Shown in pieces: positions 12,242 through 24,956 of a stretch of DNA of 64,000 nucleotides. Below the pieces are notes generated by a model that had not been told where the DNA came from, ran no database searches, and saw nothing but the letters and a program-made list of their open reading frames with translations. The stretch covers positions 175,202,501 through 175,266,500 of the forward strand of contig CM065809.1 of the NCBI GenBank assembly GCA_033398695.1, in the 5' to 3' direction. The translations under genes were made by a program, and so were the position numbers. Each line of letters begins with the position of its first letter. Position 1 is the stretch's first letter. The DNA is from Orobanche coerulescens (taxonomy: Eukaryota; Streptophyta; Magnoliopsida; Lamiales; Orobanchaceae).

Positions 12242-14221
12242 TGTTAGAGTATGCCCTCGAATGCCACTCGGAGGTTGTTGAGTGAGGGCATTGTACTTGT
12301 AATTATGTAAACCATTTATATAAGGCAATGATTGTTTCTTTATTCTTGGTAGTTCTTGGCATTCATAACTCGTAAATAAACATATAGAAACTAGTCCGTG
12401 TATTTGAGAGCAAAACGTTCCACTCCTTATTGGATAAGGGGTCGGCCGGAAAGGTTTATAGCTCAAATACTTAATCGTTCGCAAGTCGATGAAACTTGGT
12501 AGGCGTTAAGTTTATGTAAAGACTTGTATGACGTGTTCTTTGACATGGAGAGTGCCTGTCGAACACTAATGGTTAGTGGGAGCACACGTTATAGGTATGC
12601 TAATTAGATTAGTATACTCGAACCGACTCACCCTCGATTCGTCACATGGATTTCACTCCGGGACAGTCAATGACGGAATCGAAAGGTTGTGATAGGTATT
12701 CGTGAACCTTCGACTTGAGGATTTAGTAGGGATGTGCTTGTGACGTCAAGATTTTCATTAGAGTAGTTCGACCCTGTAAACCGGAAGGCGGGGGTCAACC
12801 TCGACGTGCATCTTGACGGCAAGTAGCAGTCCTACCGAATACCAAGATAGAATTCTTTCTCCGTTAGTGAGCGGGTTATATGTCCTATGCGGTTATTGGC
12901 AGATGAGATCATAAGTCTTTGGCCAAAGCATTGGAGCTAGCTGTATTAGATACACGAGAGCTCGATGATCTCGATTTGCATTAACGTATGCATAGCGTCA
13001 AGTACAGATAGGGTTTGACTGACCGTGACCCTATAACTTGATCGGGACATTTGAAAGAAGGGTTTATACGTTTACTGGTATTCACGACAGAATGGTTCTT
13101 GAATGATCCCAATCATTCGTTCTCAGTCGGGGTACAGTGTAGGCCACCAGGCTGGCTAGGTGGTGCTACTACTCTTTGGTTCCTCCCATTGCTGACTGAG
13201 ACGGACCTACCGAGTCGCGCATTAGGATTGACAACGGAATGAATCGAGCTAATTCTCTCATTATGAATATTAGATATTTGATATCAAATTTGGGACATTG
13301 GATGTTTAAATCGATTTATCGGATAAATTGATTTACGGCTTAATGGATTAAATATATCACTGGGTGATTAATTTAATTCATGAATATAATTATTTCTTGG
13401 AGAAATTAATTATGTTATTTTGTATTTGATATGTTTAATTAATTGGATTAATTAATCGATACAAATACATCAGAACGGAATCGTAGTTTATCTGTTTGGA
13501 CTCACGGGAGTCAAAGCGAACCGAACTCATCCGTTTCTGCATGGTAGCCACCCCCTAATTTCCACCCACTTTCCTCTTGTCTTGTTGTTTTCATTTTATA
13601 TGAAAAAGATGACTTTGTGGGGCTTAGATTCTCATAATAATGAGATGTATCATGTGAGTGGAAATAGAATAAAGAGAGTAAGACTTCTCACCTCACTTCA
13701 CTTTGATTCCAACGTGAGCTTTAAGTGTAGAGAGAGAGAGAAAAGACTTCTCCAAGTCTTCTTCATCATCTTCCTCTTTATTCATCAAGTTCTTGATTTT
13801 TCTTGGAAGAAAATTGAGAAATAAAAGAGAGATTGTGAGTTATACACTTAGAGTGTTATAATTTCATATTGCAAGCTTCATCACTTGATTCTAGCCGTAA
13901 CCTTAGAGGTTAATCAAGTGTTGTTGTTCCGGTCGTTTTTCCGGCGCGTGGCAAGTAGAGACGCGGTGTTTTCGGCGTTGGATCGTTCAAGGGCTTGGAG
14001 CGGATTGAACTCGTAGAGATCAAACTAAAGCTTGGGGAATAGCTCAAGAGAAGGTTTCCATTTAATCAACGGACTTCGAGGGTTAGTTTCTTACGACTCT
14101 TGCTTTTCGTTTATATATTCGTATATACGTAGCTCGATCGATTCTCGTAGGGATTCGGATCGAATTAATTTTCGTTTCACCGCTTCCGCTGGGCCTTCGT
14201 TTTAGGCACCGAATCCCAACA
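12242..14221 (+). repeat. 3' LTR of copia element
   Basis: 1,980 bp, nearly identical to 4680-6653, followed by the TTTTT target-site copy (14222-14226). Confidence 0.93.
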
Positions 14222-14226
14222 TTTTT

Positions 14227-16086
14227 ATGCAGAGAGATAGGGTTATTGCTTATGCGTCCCGACAGTTGAAACCTTAAGAAGCAAATTACCCTACGAATGA
14301 TTTAGAGTTAGCTGCAGTCGTCTTTGCTTTAAAAATCTAGAGCAATATCTCTATGGATCATCGTGTAAGATTTACACGGATCACAAGAGTCTGAAGTATA
14401 TCTTCAGTCAGAAAGAGTTGAACATGAGACAGCGTAGGTGGTTGGAGCTAATTAAAGATTATGACCTCGAGATACTTTACCATCCGGGTAAGGCTAATGT
14501 AGTGGCAGATGCATTGAGTCATAAGCCGGTGACTCTACAGATGTTAGAGGTACTCACACCTCAGAGTAGGATCCAGCGGGACTTGATTGGTCAGAATATC
14601 GAGGTTTGGGTTCAGAGAGTTCAGGGTCAGTTATGTGCGTTAGAAATCACTTCGTCCTTGACTGATGATATCAAGGCAAAACAATGGATGATCCGTTTTT
14701 AGTCCAGTTGAGGGAGGATGTGAGGAAGGGAAAGCCCCTGGGTTTGTGATTCAGGATGATGGAGTTTTAAGATTTCGCGGCAGATTATGTGTACTGAATG
14801 ACATCGAGTTGAGACCGAAGATCTTGAGTGAGGCTCATACTACACCTTACTCTATACATCATGGTACGAACAAAATGTACAAGGATGTAAGGAGTAACTA
14901 CTGGTGGAGCAATTTGAAGACGGACGTGAACGAGTTTGTATCGAGGTGTTTAACCTGCCAGCAGGTTAAGATTGAGCATCAGCGACCCGCGGGATTATTA
15001 CGACCACTTCCTATTCCGGAGTGGAAGTGGGAGGATATTTCCATGGATTTTATTACTAGTATGCCTAGGACTAGGACTGGAATGAACATGATTTGGGTTA
15101 TTGTCGATCGACTAACCAAATCAGCTCATTTTCTAGGTACTAAGGATACTTGAGGGCTGGAGAGACTAGCACGGGTATTCATTGCGGAGATCGTGATGTT
15201 GCATAGGACTCCTAAGAGTATTGTTTCGGATCGTGATGACCGACTTATATCACATTTCTGGCAGGCCGTTCATCGAGCCTTGGGGACTGAGTTGAGACTC
15301 AGTACGTCCTACCACCCTCAGACAGACGGACAGTCTGAGCGGACGATACAGACGCTGGAGGATATGTTGAGAGCATGTGCTTTAGATTGGAAGGATGATT
15401 GGGAGTCGCACTTGCCATTGATCGAGTTCACATACAACAATAGTTGGCATGCCTCGATCAAAATGGCACCATTTGTGGCATTGTATGGGAGGAGGTGCAG
15501 ATCTCCATTGTGTTGGGATGATGCATCCGAGCTAATTGGCACCGAGCCCGATATGGTGGTTGAGACGAGAGAGAAGATTGCTCTGATTCGCGAAAGAATG
15601 TTGACAGCCCAGAGTCGACATAAATCTTATGCCGATACGCATCGCCGGCCGTTGAAGTTTGAGGTGGGAGACCACGTATTGCTTAAGGTATCGCCGACAC
15701 GGGGAGTTTACTGCTTCGGCCGTAAGGGTAAACTTAGTTCGAGATATATTGGACCATTCGAGATTTTAGAGAAAGTTAGAGAGCTTGCATATCGGTTAGG
15801 CTTGCCGCCATCCTTGAGTCACGTGCATAACGTATTTCATGTTTCCCAGCTTAGGAGGTACGTACCGGACCCTAGCCATATTATTGATTTTGGAGAGATC
15901 GAGTTGGGGCCCGACATGACCATCGAAGAGAGACCGATTCAGATTCTAGAGCGGCGGGTGAAGCAACTTCGGCACAAAACTATTCCTTTGGTTAAGGTGC
16001 AGTGGTCGAGACACGGATCTGAGGAAGCCTCGTGGGAGACAGAAGATGATATGAAGTCGAGATACCCCGAGTTATCTGCGTTGTAA
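14227..16086 (+). pseudogene. Gypsy pol fragment 2: RNase H, integrase, chromodomain
   Basis: This continues fragment 1 in frame (MQRDRVIAYASRQL), with a stop near 14274 and a stop plus shift near 14340. From 14418 it encodes the end of RNase H ([16 protein letters not shown]) and the integrase. The HHCC finger follows at about 14840-14970 (H...H...CLTCQQVK), and the catalytic core is marked by MDFITSMP, VSDRD and SERTIQTLED. Stops at 14700-14702 and 15151-15153 break it. The end carries a chromodomain-like module (IQILERRVKQLRHK, LVKVQWSRHG, EEASWETE), which in chromoviruses steers integration to heterochromatin. The stop codon at 16084-16086 runs into the PPT hairpin. Confidence 0.9.
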
Positions 16087-16122
16087 GTTTCGGGACGAAA
16101 CTTATTTTTTAGGGGGAGAGAA
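16085..16122 (+). other. Hairpin and polypurine tract of plus-strand gypsy
   Basis: AAGTTTCGGGACGAAACTT (16085-16103) is a perfect inverted repeat with a 3-nt loop. It is followed by the purine tract TTAGGGGGAGAGAA and the LTR start at 16123. The same hairpin sits beside the PPT of element D (55746-55764). Confidence 0.85.
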
Positions 16123-16614
16123 TGTAATATCCGTACTTTCTATTTTTAGTGTATTTTTATTTCGGACGACTCACTTGTTACTGTTTTAGGATTCTGGATC
16201 TAGTTTGTTCTTTGACTTTTTCCATTTGGACGAGTTCGGATATGTTTTTACGTAATTTCATTTTAAGTCATGTTTTGTCACATGTTCGTTCGATTCTCGT
16301 AAAACTCGTTCGATTTATTATTTCTCTGTTTCCATGAGTTTGTATGGTTGAATTGCGCATGTCATGAGTTTCGGATTGTTAATCCGACGTTGTATCGTGA
16401 AATTCGGACGTTTGGGTCATTTTTATAAATTCTTATTATTTTGGGTGTCATTGTTAATACTCGTCCTACTCTGACCTTCACACGACCGGGGACTTGTGTT
16501 GGTTTTTATGTCTATCTAGTCTGTAAAATCCTCATATATCTGTGGCTTCGTTCCTCGTGTTTCCATTCCGGTTGTTGGCATTTCAGATCAGGCTGGCCTG
16601 CTGCCAGGCATGCA

Positions 16615-16765
16615 TTACGGCCGTAAGTTGATGTGCATTACGGCTGTAAATCTCCATACCTTACGGTCGTAATATCCTTTGCGTAGTGGCCGTAACGAGT
16701 GTGAGGAAATTGGTCAGTTAGGCCGTGAACACCATTACGGCCGTAATGGTGTTGGTGTTACGGTA
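16615..16765 (+). promoter_or_regulatory. Palindromic TTACGGCCGTAA array in U3 of the gypsy LTR
   Basis: TTACGGCCGTAA occurs at 16615-16626 and 16735-16746, with near copies at about 16638-16649 and 16661-16672 and half-sites between. The array lies about 490-640 bp into the LTR, where the promoter is expected. A weak AT-rich box (CATATTAG) follows at about 16777. Compare 3073-3208, 36515-37035 and 55067-55412. Confidence 0.55.
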
Positions 16766-17336
16766 ACACGCCCAGCATATTAGACTGGGCAACGGTTTTC
16801 TTTCTCGTTTTTTTCATTCCCTTCACTTTCTTCGCGGCGGGAGTGACTTTTTTAGCCTAGGGTTCGTCCGATTTCATCCAACCTCAGTTGAGAAGCAGTC
16901 TTGGATCATCATATCATCACCCTAGCATCAATTCATCCATTGTTCATCTTCAAATCGAGGTATTTTTCCTTAGAACCCTAACTTTTGGGAATTTCGGGAT
17001 TTTGTCATGATTTTTCATTTGGAACCGATCCAGCTTCGATGAGTTGTTAGAATACAATTGTATAGTCGTGATTCCTTGTTTCCAATATAGTTTTTGCAGA
17101 TTAAACTTCAAGGATTTCACCATTCATAGATTAGGATCTTTTATGACCACGTAGTGTTCGACGAATTGTCCTATCAGGTAGAACTAGGATGAATTCCTAC
17201 GTTTTCACAATATTGAGATTGTTTGTATACCGTTATTGTGTTAGGAATGGATTTGTGAAGATTGTTCGGACCGAAACCTTTTCTTTCTCTGTTTCCTTCT
17301 CTTCATTTTATCCAAGGCAAGTACATGTATTACACT

Positions 17337-20300
17337 TAGAGGTGTTCACGGTTAGGTTGAACCTTGAACAAGCGGTTTTGAACCGATTGACCATGATTCG
17401 GTTAACCGTTGACCGCGGTTCGGTTCAAAACTGGAACGTGAACCGTTTTTAGACGGTTCGGTTCCGGTTCGTCAAAATGACGAACCGCGAACCGGCGGTT
17501 TCAAAAAAAAAATTCAAAAATGTGGCCGTTGTGAACCGGCGGTTCAAACCGGATCCGGCGGTTCAACCGGGAACCGGCGGTTCAACGGTCACATTTTCAA
17601 TTTTTTTTTTTTACATTTTTACACCTATAAATACCCCCCTCACATCCTTCATTTTACTCACACCAACTATCAACTTTCTCTCTAATTTCTATTATCTCAA
17701 CTATCAAGTATACACTTTTAATTCGAAAAAATGTCAAGTGGTCAATTCAATCGGGGAAAGGGAAAGGCTATCACCGGCATTCCTCGACGTGGAAGAGGCG
17801 GTGCTAGTGGTAGTACTCCTCCTCCTACTCATACTCCGAGTTCTCATTCTATACCAAGTCCGAATTTTGGAGATTATGTTCCCGATGAATTAACCGAGGA
17901 ACAAATCAACGAAATGTTTGAAGCCTCAAAATCGATTCATGAAGATGATGAGCTAGAGCAACCAACAAAACCAAAACAAAGGAAACCATCCGAGCTGAAA
18001 TCTCCATTATTTGCGATCCATTATACAAAAATGGACGACGTTGCATCCGGTCCCGGTCATTTCTTGGCCAAGTGCAACTATTGCAATAAAGTGTACAAGT
18101 TTAAAAAAGGAGGAGGTTACGGGACACTCAATGTCCATATACAAAGACAACATCCCGATAAAGTTGGCATCGAGTCTAATCAAACCCAACTTCGAGGCAC
18201 GGCGACGTCGTCTAATGCCCCCAATCAAGGTAATAGTACTTTATTTAAATTTAATCCAATTACCGCTAGAAAAGAATTAGCTAAGTTTGTTTGTGGTAAA
18301 TCTCTTCCTTTTAACTTTGCCGACGACCAAATGTATGAAAATTTCACTCAACTAAGTTTTAATCCCGCTAGTAAAAAAATTTCACGCTCCACCGTAACTC
18401 GTGATATTCGAAAAACTACTAGCGAGGCAAAATTAATTTTAGCAAATATGTTTTTAAACTTAGATCATAAAGTTTGTATTTGTTCCGATGCTTGGAGTGA
18501 TCATTGGGAAGCAAATTCATATATGGGAATTACTTGTATTTGGATTGATGATTCTTGGACTATACAAAAACGTTTAATTGGTTTTAGAGAGTTTAATATC
18601 CCACATACCGCTCAAAATATTTCGCATAAAATTCATACAATTTTATCTCGAATATAATTTAGTACAAAAAATTTTTCAATTTCTTTTGATAATGCTAGCT
18701 CCAATACAATAGTTTAGAATCACTTATTGCAATATGTGAGCCATCTCTTGGTGGTAAATTTTTCATGTTAGGTGTATTTGTCATGTTCTTAATTTATGTG
18801 TTCAAGATGGTTTAAGCTGTTTTACAAGAAGCATATGCTCCTATTCGTGAAGCAATAATGTATTTAATTAGACATTCGGCTCTAGGTAAAAATGGAAAAG
18901 ATATTGCATAAAAATAATATGCATCCAAAAAATTTTCAAAAGATGTGCCAAATCGTTGGAATTCTACTTACAATTTGTTAAATGATAGTTATGAATATCG
19001 TATTGCATTATGCAATTTTTATAACGAAGAACAAGTACTGTTTGCTTATTGCCATCTCAATGGGATAAGTGCTCTAGTTTAATGGCACTTTTAAAAATCT
19101 TTAAAGAGGCAATCAATCTTTGTCCGGTGTTTATTATCCTACTTCTACACTTGTTGTTGAATATTGTGTTAAAATTGTACTTGTATTCAAGTCTTTAATT
19201 AAAGTTCGAGTTATTTAATTGTATAAAAGAAATGAGAGACAAATGGATTAAATATTTCGCCTACATTCCTCCGGTTTTTAGTTGCTAAACTTTTAGATCC
19301 TCAAGTTAGAGAGGAAGGTTTGCTAAAATTACTTTCACTTTACTATAATGCTTTATTTCCTAATCCTATTGCTAATTTTAGTCCTCCAAATCCTAGCGAG
19401 TTAGTACAAAATGCAAAAAATTTATTATCTACTCTTTATCGTGAATATGCATGTAGTTATAGTGGTAGTCTTGATCTTGGTACGAGTTCTTCTTCTCCTG
19501 TTCACATTCCTTCTAGTAGTAGTACATCTTCTTTTGGTTTTGCTATTCAGGATCTTAGTGAATGGAATGACTATCAATAAGATTTATCACGAAAACGAAC
19601 AAGGTACCAAAGTAATGCTTATCAAGAACTTGAAAATTATTTAACTACTTGTGAATTGGGAGCTTTAGAACGTGGTTCGGATGGTAATAACAATCTTCTT
19701 AAGTGGTGGGCAAAAAGGTCTACAATATTTCCTGTAGTTGCCACGATTGCGAAGGAAATACTAGTTGTCCCCGCCTCAACAGTTTCTGTTGAACAAGCCT
19801 TCAGTGTAGGAGGATACATTCTGGATGAACGACGATCTCGATTGACGCCTCAAAATCTTGAAGCCCAAGCATTATTGAATGATTGGGTGAAAGCCGAGTT
19901 ACGCCAACAAGAACCAAACTATAATGAACAAGAAGACAGTGATACATATGATACCGGATCTAGCAATGATTCGGTTGACTTGGGTGATTGAACCATCTCC
20001 TCTCCGCCTCCACCTCCGCTACCTAAGGTAAGTATAAGGTAAGTGAACTACGAGGACTTTGATTCCTAAGGTAAGGGGATACGTAGGCAACTTAATCCAA
20101 ATATTTAAAGTTGAAATTCTTAATTTTAACTTTGAATATTTGAATTAAGCTCAAGTCCATTTTATTTTTTTTCCTTCCCCCCAACAAATTTAAAAATGAA
20201 CTACGAGGACTTTGATTTTGATTTCTAAACTCTAAAGTTACGGATATCAAATACGTAGGCGCTTAATTCAAATATTTAAAATTACAAAATTCAAGTTTAG

Positions 20301-20543
20301 ACTTTAATATCTGAATTAAGCTCAAGTCCAATTTTTACCCCATTTTTTTTTCAAATTAAAATTTAAAAATTAAAAAAAAAAAAAAAAAAACGCCGAACCG
20401 CGGTTGGTTCGGTCGACCGCGGTTCACGGTTCAAAACCGTAACCGTGAACCGCTATAAGGCGGTTCGGTTCCGGTTCCGATTTTTGGCAAACCGGAACCG
20501 GCGGTTCAAAAAACCGGCGGTTTTGAACCGCCGAACACCTCTA
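17337..20543 (+). mobile_element. hAT DNA transposon with degenerate transposase
   Basis: 3,207 bp bounded by the terminal inverted repeat TAGAGGTGTTC (right end GAACACCTCTA) and a perfect 8-bp TSD ATTACACT (17329-17336 and 20544-20551). Both subterminal regions are packed with CGGTTC/GAACCG words in both orientations (17345-17590 and 20388-20535), the usual transposase-binding layout of hAT elements. It lies inside the gypsy 3' LTR. Confidence 0.95.
17731..19991 (+). pseudogene. hAT transposase, broken
   Basis: The transposase would cut and move the element. The ATG at 17731 follows a TATA-like CTATAAATA (about 17625). The first 308 codons are open: a low-complexity Gly/Ser/Pro start, then a BED zinc finger at residues about 110-150 (CNYCNKVYKF with a downstream H...H in NVHIQRQH), and the core start ICSDAWSDHWEANSYMGI. 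A stop at 18655-18657 and several shifts to about 19600 destroy the middle. The C-terminal hAT dimerisation domain is open again at 19656-19991 (LLKWWAKRS, PASTVSVEQAFSVGG, RSRLTPQNLEA). The protein is not usable as it stands, but the intact ends could be mobilised in trans. Confidence 0.92.
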
Positions 20544-20616
20544 ATTACACTCCATTATGTGTGTCCGGTTTTGATGCGAATGATGTAAATTGTGTTATTG
20601 CATGGTTATATTGTCG

Positions 20617-20840
20617 TTCTTCCACCCGGGGATGGCGTGTGTGGCCTCTGGGGGCCGATACTAATGGGTACGGCCAGAGGAGTGGACTTGGGCGCGTGTC
20701 TTGTTGTTCTTCCACCCGGGGACGGTTCGACGGAACCTTTGGGGGCCGATACTAATGGGTACGGCCACGGAAGTGGTTTCTCACTCGGGGACGGTTCGAC
20801 GGGGCCTCTGGGGGCCGATACTAATGGATACGGCCGCGGG
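20617..20840 (+). repeat. Three-unit minisatellite in gypsy LTR
   Basis: Three successive units of about 65-95 bp, each with a CCCGGGGAYGG-type start (the third partly lost) and GGGGGCCGATACTAATGG followed by TACGGCC. The unit edges vary in length. Confidence 0.8.
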
Positions 20841-21408
20841 TTACAAAGCGTGGATAGTTGTGATGTGGAAAACTTGAGGATTTACTGTTTTAGATGTAAA
20901 TGTGATATTCCGGAATATTGTTTGCAAATGTTTTACCTAAAATGGTTTGCTTGCATTGAATCGTGTATGTATATAATGTAGTGTAATTGTGTACTTGCAC
21001 TATCTATTCGAATGCGAACCTCTTAAATGGGGGAAATGCGTCTTATGCATTTCAGGTATCGGAAGAGATGAGGAGCTGGCACGGGATATGTACGCAAAAG
21101 ATGGTCCAGCGTGATGATGAGGCTCGAGTCTATGTTTTATGTCTTGTCATGGTATTTTCTTGGGTGTTGGAATTAGACTGGTTACTTTTAAATTCGGTTA
21201 AAGTCCCCTGCGTGGGCAATGAACTTGCTTTTAACTTATCTTTCATGTATTTCGAGTAAATTATTTTGGCCGAGACAGTAGCCCTACTTTACTATGGTGA
21301 ATGTGTTTTATGGGATTTATCTGTGATATTCGTGTCGTGTGTTAGCCTGGTAGACCTCATGAGGGTTCTACGGCGTGTGACGTCCCTTAAGTGATTTGGG
21401 GTGTTACA

Positions 21409-21961
21409 CAAACAATATACTGCATAAAATGACAAAAAAATTAAAAATCGAAAACGAAAATTCGGGGTATTATTTGAGCCATGGGTAAGCCCCATGTGGA
21501 TTAAGCCATGGGCTCAGGTATGATATTTGAGCTTTTTGGAATTATATGCTTCTTTGTATTTATCACTCAATATTTTGCTGTGTACTAAGTTGGAGGTCTT
21601 CACGAAAACAGTCTCCCTACCGTAAAAAGTAGGAGCATGGTCTGCGTACATCCTACCAGAGATATACTGAGTATGTTTGGTTTAGTTTAGTTTATTTTCA
21701 AGTAGAAGCGAGAGAGTAGCATATCGTAAGTTAAAGGGAATAAATCGAATTTTTAAAGTTTAGAGGGATAAAATGGCGGTTAATGCAAGTTAGGGGGATA
21801 AAACGCGATTTTCTCCTTCTTGAAATCCCGAGTTCTTCCCCCTTCCAATCATTACTGTTGCTGCTCGTTAACAATGGCGCCACCATTATCATGACTCTTT
21901 AATTAGCTCTGACTAAATTATTCATCAAGTTGAAAAAACTCTTCAACCGAGCTTCCTGTCC
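21409..21961. other. Gypsy target-site copy, SINE-like fragment and upstream region of PYM
   Basis: CAAAC at 21409-21413 is the expected target-site copy of the gypsy. At 21591-21680 the words GGTCTGCGTACATCCTACC and a preceding CTCCCTACC resemble tRNA-derived plant SINEs. The rest to 21961 is the upstream region and probably the 5' UTR of PYM, with a pyrimidine-rich stretch at 21810-21850. No clear TATA box is seen. Confidence 0.45.
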
Positions 21962-24892
21962 ATGAGTAACAACCGAATATCAAAATTAGGCATGGAGAGC
22001 AACGGAAGTGGAGGAACGGAGGACGTCACGCAATTGACGGATGAGCTTGGCAAAACCCTAAAAGATGGGGAGAGGATCCTCGGTCCTACCCGACGTCCCG
22101 ACGGGACTTTCCGCAAGCCTATTCGGATTCGGGCGGGGTACGTTCCCCAAGACGAGGTCGCCATATACCAATCCAAGGGCGCACTTGTGAGTGGTCATGC
22201 TTTCAGAATTTTCTTTTACATTTTCTTTTGTAGTATGATTGGTTTCAACGATGTGGCAGTGGAAGAAGGAGATGACGGCGGTTCAGGTGGTGCCACCGGG
22301 ATATGATCCGGTGGTTGAAACGAAACCCAAGTCGAAAGCAGCTAAGAGAAATGAAAGAAAGAAAGAGAAGCGTCAGCAGGTCAATGAAAATTTAGTTCAT
22401 TTGGCTCGAACTCCCCCATTTCCTCAATTTTTTCTATATAGAAGTCCTTGTTGTTACTTGAGGAATGTTTGTAATTTTCACAGTCTGACTATAGAATGTG
22501 GTCATAATTCCCACATAGATGGCAATTTGTTCAATCACATGTCCGATATTCGCATAAGATATAGCTTTATAAGTGATCCATGCATAATGTCATAACCATG
22601 TGATAATATGTATTTGAACCTTACTCATATACTTTGTACCTTTTGAAAGATCATATATGATTTAGGAAAAAAAAAATGACATCAAGATATGGATGGTGTC
22701 ACTTTGTCTGTGTGTGAGTGTGTGTGCAATTGACACAATTGTATGTCAACTTCTTTTGGTTTCTGGTGGTTTATTGGACTAAGGTCAGATTTTAATGTCT
22801 TTATGAGATGTTATGCCTACATTATCTGCCAAGAAGTTTTTATTTCTGAAGATGGAAGCTCCAAAGCAACCAACAACCATTTTGTTCACTTTTTTCAATC
22901 CGATATTTACAAGTAATTTCGTTTTGCAGTCCATTCTCACTATTAGCACCCTGCAATCTCTATAATGCTTCTCAGTAGGTTAGATTTCATCATTTATTTC
23001 TTTTGGCTCAAGTCCATAGCTGGTTTACAATGTAATTAAACGAGAACATGCTTTTATCCACTTTGGCAGATGATTTGTTATCGCTTGAAAGCAGTTTTAA
23101 AATTCTGGATCAAGGCTCTTACATTTCACCCTTCGACAATATCCAAATCTGCAAATATTCTTATCATCTTTTAGTGGTCCTCCTATGCGGACATGAAGTG
23201 TGTGTGATGTACTGTGTATCACGTGTGTGTGTGCATATACGAGAGTAACTATATATGCATTAGGTTACTTGTACTCGTGTGATATATCTGGGGTTAAAAG
23301 TCAAAAGGCTTGTCTTTCCACTTTCTACCACTTATTAACACTTAGGTGGTCAATGATAACTCCAAAGTTTCCTTCTAACAAGGACACTTGGAAATAACGA
23401 AATAAGAAATTCTAACTTATACTGAAGAAACTTTGCAGTTTCAATGCTGTCAAGGTAACTATAAATCGATTAAATTACTAATAATTATTAGCAATTGATT
23501 AAATTTTTAGATTCCTCCCATTTGACTAGAAAACTAAAATTCTGTAAACTTACCCCTATTCAGAAGCAAGAGTTTGCTTCTTATTTGATGAAGAAGATGT
23601 AGCTCCTCCTAGCAGTTACTTGTTGTCTATTGGACTCGAATAGTTGATTTCATGCTTAATCTCTCTTACCAAATGACATTGGTTAACGTGGGAGCTTCAC
23701 AATGACTTAACTTCTTAGCAAAATGCTGTCCTTTTGCTCTATTTATTTGGGCATAGGACTATGTGATGTAGTAAATCTTAAAAAATACCTCATTCTATTT
23801 ATATCATATTTCTAACTTGAGGAAGCGTGATTGGTCTTAGGCTGCTCTTGAAAAGGGTAAACATTCCGAGCAAGATGATACCTTGCCTGCTGATTGTTCT
23901 GGTGACCTGACTGAATATGTAGAGTCAGTTGCATCAAAGATGAATGGGCTTTCTCTTTCTGGAAGTGGCTTAGTGGTCACCCCTCCAGATTCATCAATCG
24001 ACTGTGCAACTCCCATGGAGCAAGTTCAAGATATTGATAAGAAGATTCGAGCACTAAAAAAGAAGGTACTTGCAACTCTACCGGCGATAGGCATCTATCT
24101 AAACAGTTGCTCGAAGGATATGATATGTTGCATTTTGTCCAACTTGCATGACTTGAATTCTGATCTTGTGGTAGAGGCATATGTATTGTTGTATCCAGAT
24201 TTTATTTTGTCTGCAGAGGTGCAATTATTTTATCATCTCCACGTGGAGCTTTTTTTTCGGAGTAAGGTTCCCTGTGTAGCAAAAAAGTGTTTTTATGCTT
24301 TTCGAAATTGAGTTTTCGCCATCCTAGTTATATTATTTCATGCAGTCGCTGTTTAGAGTTTGTAAAAGCTGTCGTGCAGCATACTTTTCTACAAACTAAA
24401 GATTGTTAGACAATGAATTACAATAATTTGGTAGTAGAGTCCCTTCTTCGCGGAATTGTGGACCTTTTTACTCTTTTTATGTTATTTATGTAACGATCAT
24501 TGACGGTTTCAAAGTTTGATTCATGTTAGCCGACCCCAAATCATTTTGGGACTAAGGCTTAGATGTTGTTGTTGTTGTTGTCTGTTTTAGGAACAAGATG
24601 GATAACCTTGGATGTTATCTTCCTAATTGCACGCAAAAACAATAAAATGACTTTTTTCTTGCCTTCTTTGCCGTGGTTGATACATAATATTATTTAAAAA
24701 AATGCACATAACTTTGTTTAATGATCAAAGTCATATGATGGAAATATGCAAATAAAGAAGAAAAATACCACAAAAGAAAATTACAATTGCAACCGCGTCT
24801 GGGTATGACCTTTTATTTTTACTTTAAATAATAGATCATATAATAAACATACATTAAACGATTAACAAATCTATTTATGATAACTACTAAAT

Positions 24893-24956
<64 letters not shown>

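Larger units (their letters stand above)
4680..14221 (+). mobile_element. Near-complete Ty1/copia LTR retrotransposon
   Basis: 5' LTR 4680-6653, PBS about 6656-6668, leader to about 8321, gag 8322 to about 9120, pol about 9145-12227, PPT about 12229-12241, 3' LTR 12242-14221, TSD TTTTT. All domains are present in copia order (protease, integrase, reverse transcriptase, RNase H). The LTRs are identical by eye over long AT-rich stretches (for example 5697-5935 with 13259-13497, and most of 5999-6360 with 13560-13920), so the insertion is young. The remaining differences cluster in short patches. A nearly 2-kb LTR would fit the Angela/Tork group, but that lineage call is only an inference. Confidence 0.93.
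3723..21408 (+). mobile_element. Plus-strand chromovirus gypsy element, 5' part lost under element A, with nested copia and hAT
   Basis: The remaining parts of this Ty3/gypsy element are the pol gene from just before the reverse transcriptase (3723-4679, resumed at 14227-16086), polypurine tract (about 16108-16122) and 3' LTR (16123-21408, interrupted by a hAT). Gag, protease and the 5' LTR must lie left of position 1 or be lost. The 5 bp after the LTR are CAAAC (21409-21413) and should recur at its other end. This is the oldest insertion of the group: A, the copia element and the hAT are all inside it. Confidence 0.85.
16123..21408 (+). repeat. 3' LTR of plus-strand gypsy, interrupted by hAT
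   Basis: TGTAATATCCG...GGTGTTACA. Without the hAT and one TSD copy it is about 2.07 kb. It carries the palindrome array 16615-16765 and the three-unit minisatellite 20617-20840. No host gene is seen in it. Confidence 0.88.

Noticed and set aside
3723..16086. Possible endogenous pararetrovirus (reverse transcriptase near repeats)
   Set aside because: Integrase, chromodomain, PPT and LTR show it to be a gypsy retrotransposon. No movement-protein or coat-protein signature was seen.
22239..22595. 118-codon open frame over PYM exon 2
   Set aside because: Only 22260-22379 is PYM coding. The rest reads into the intron after the GT donor at 22380.
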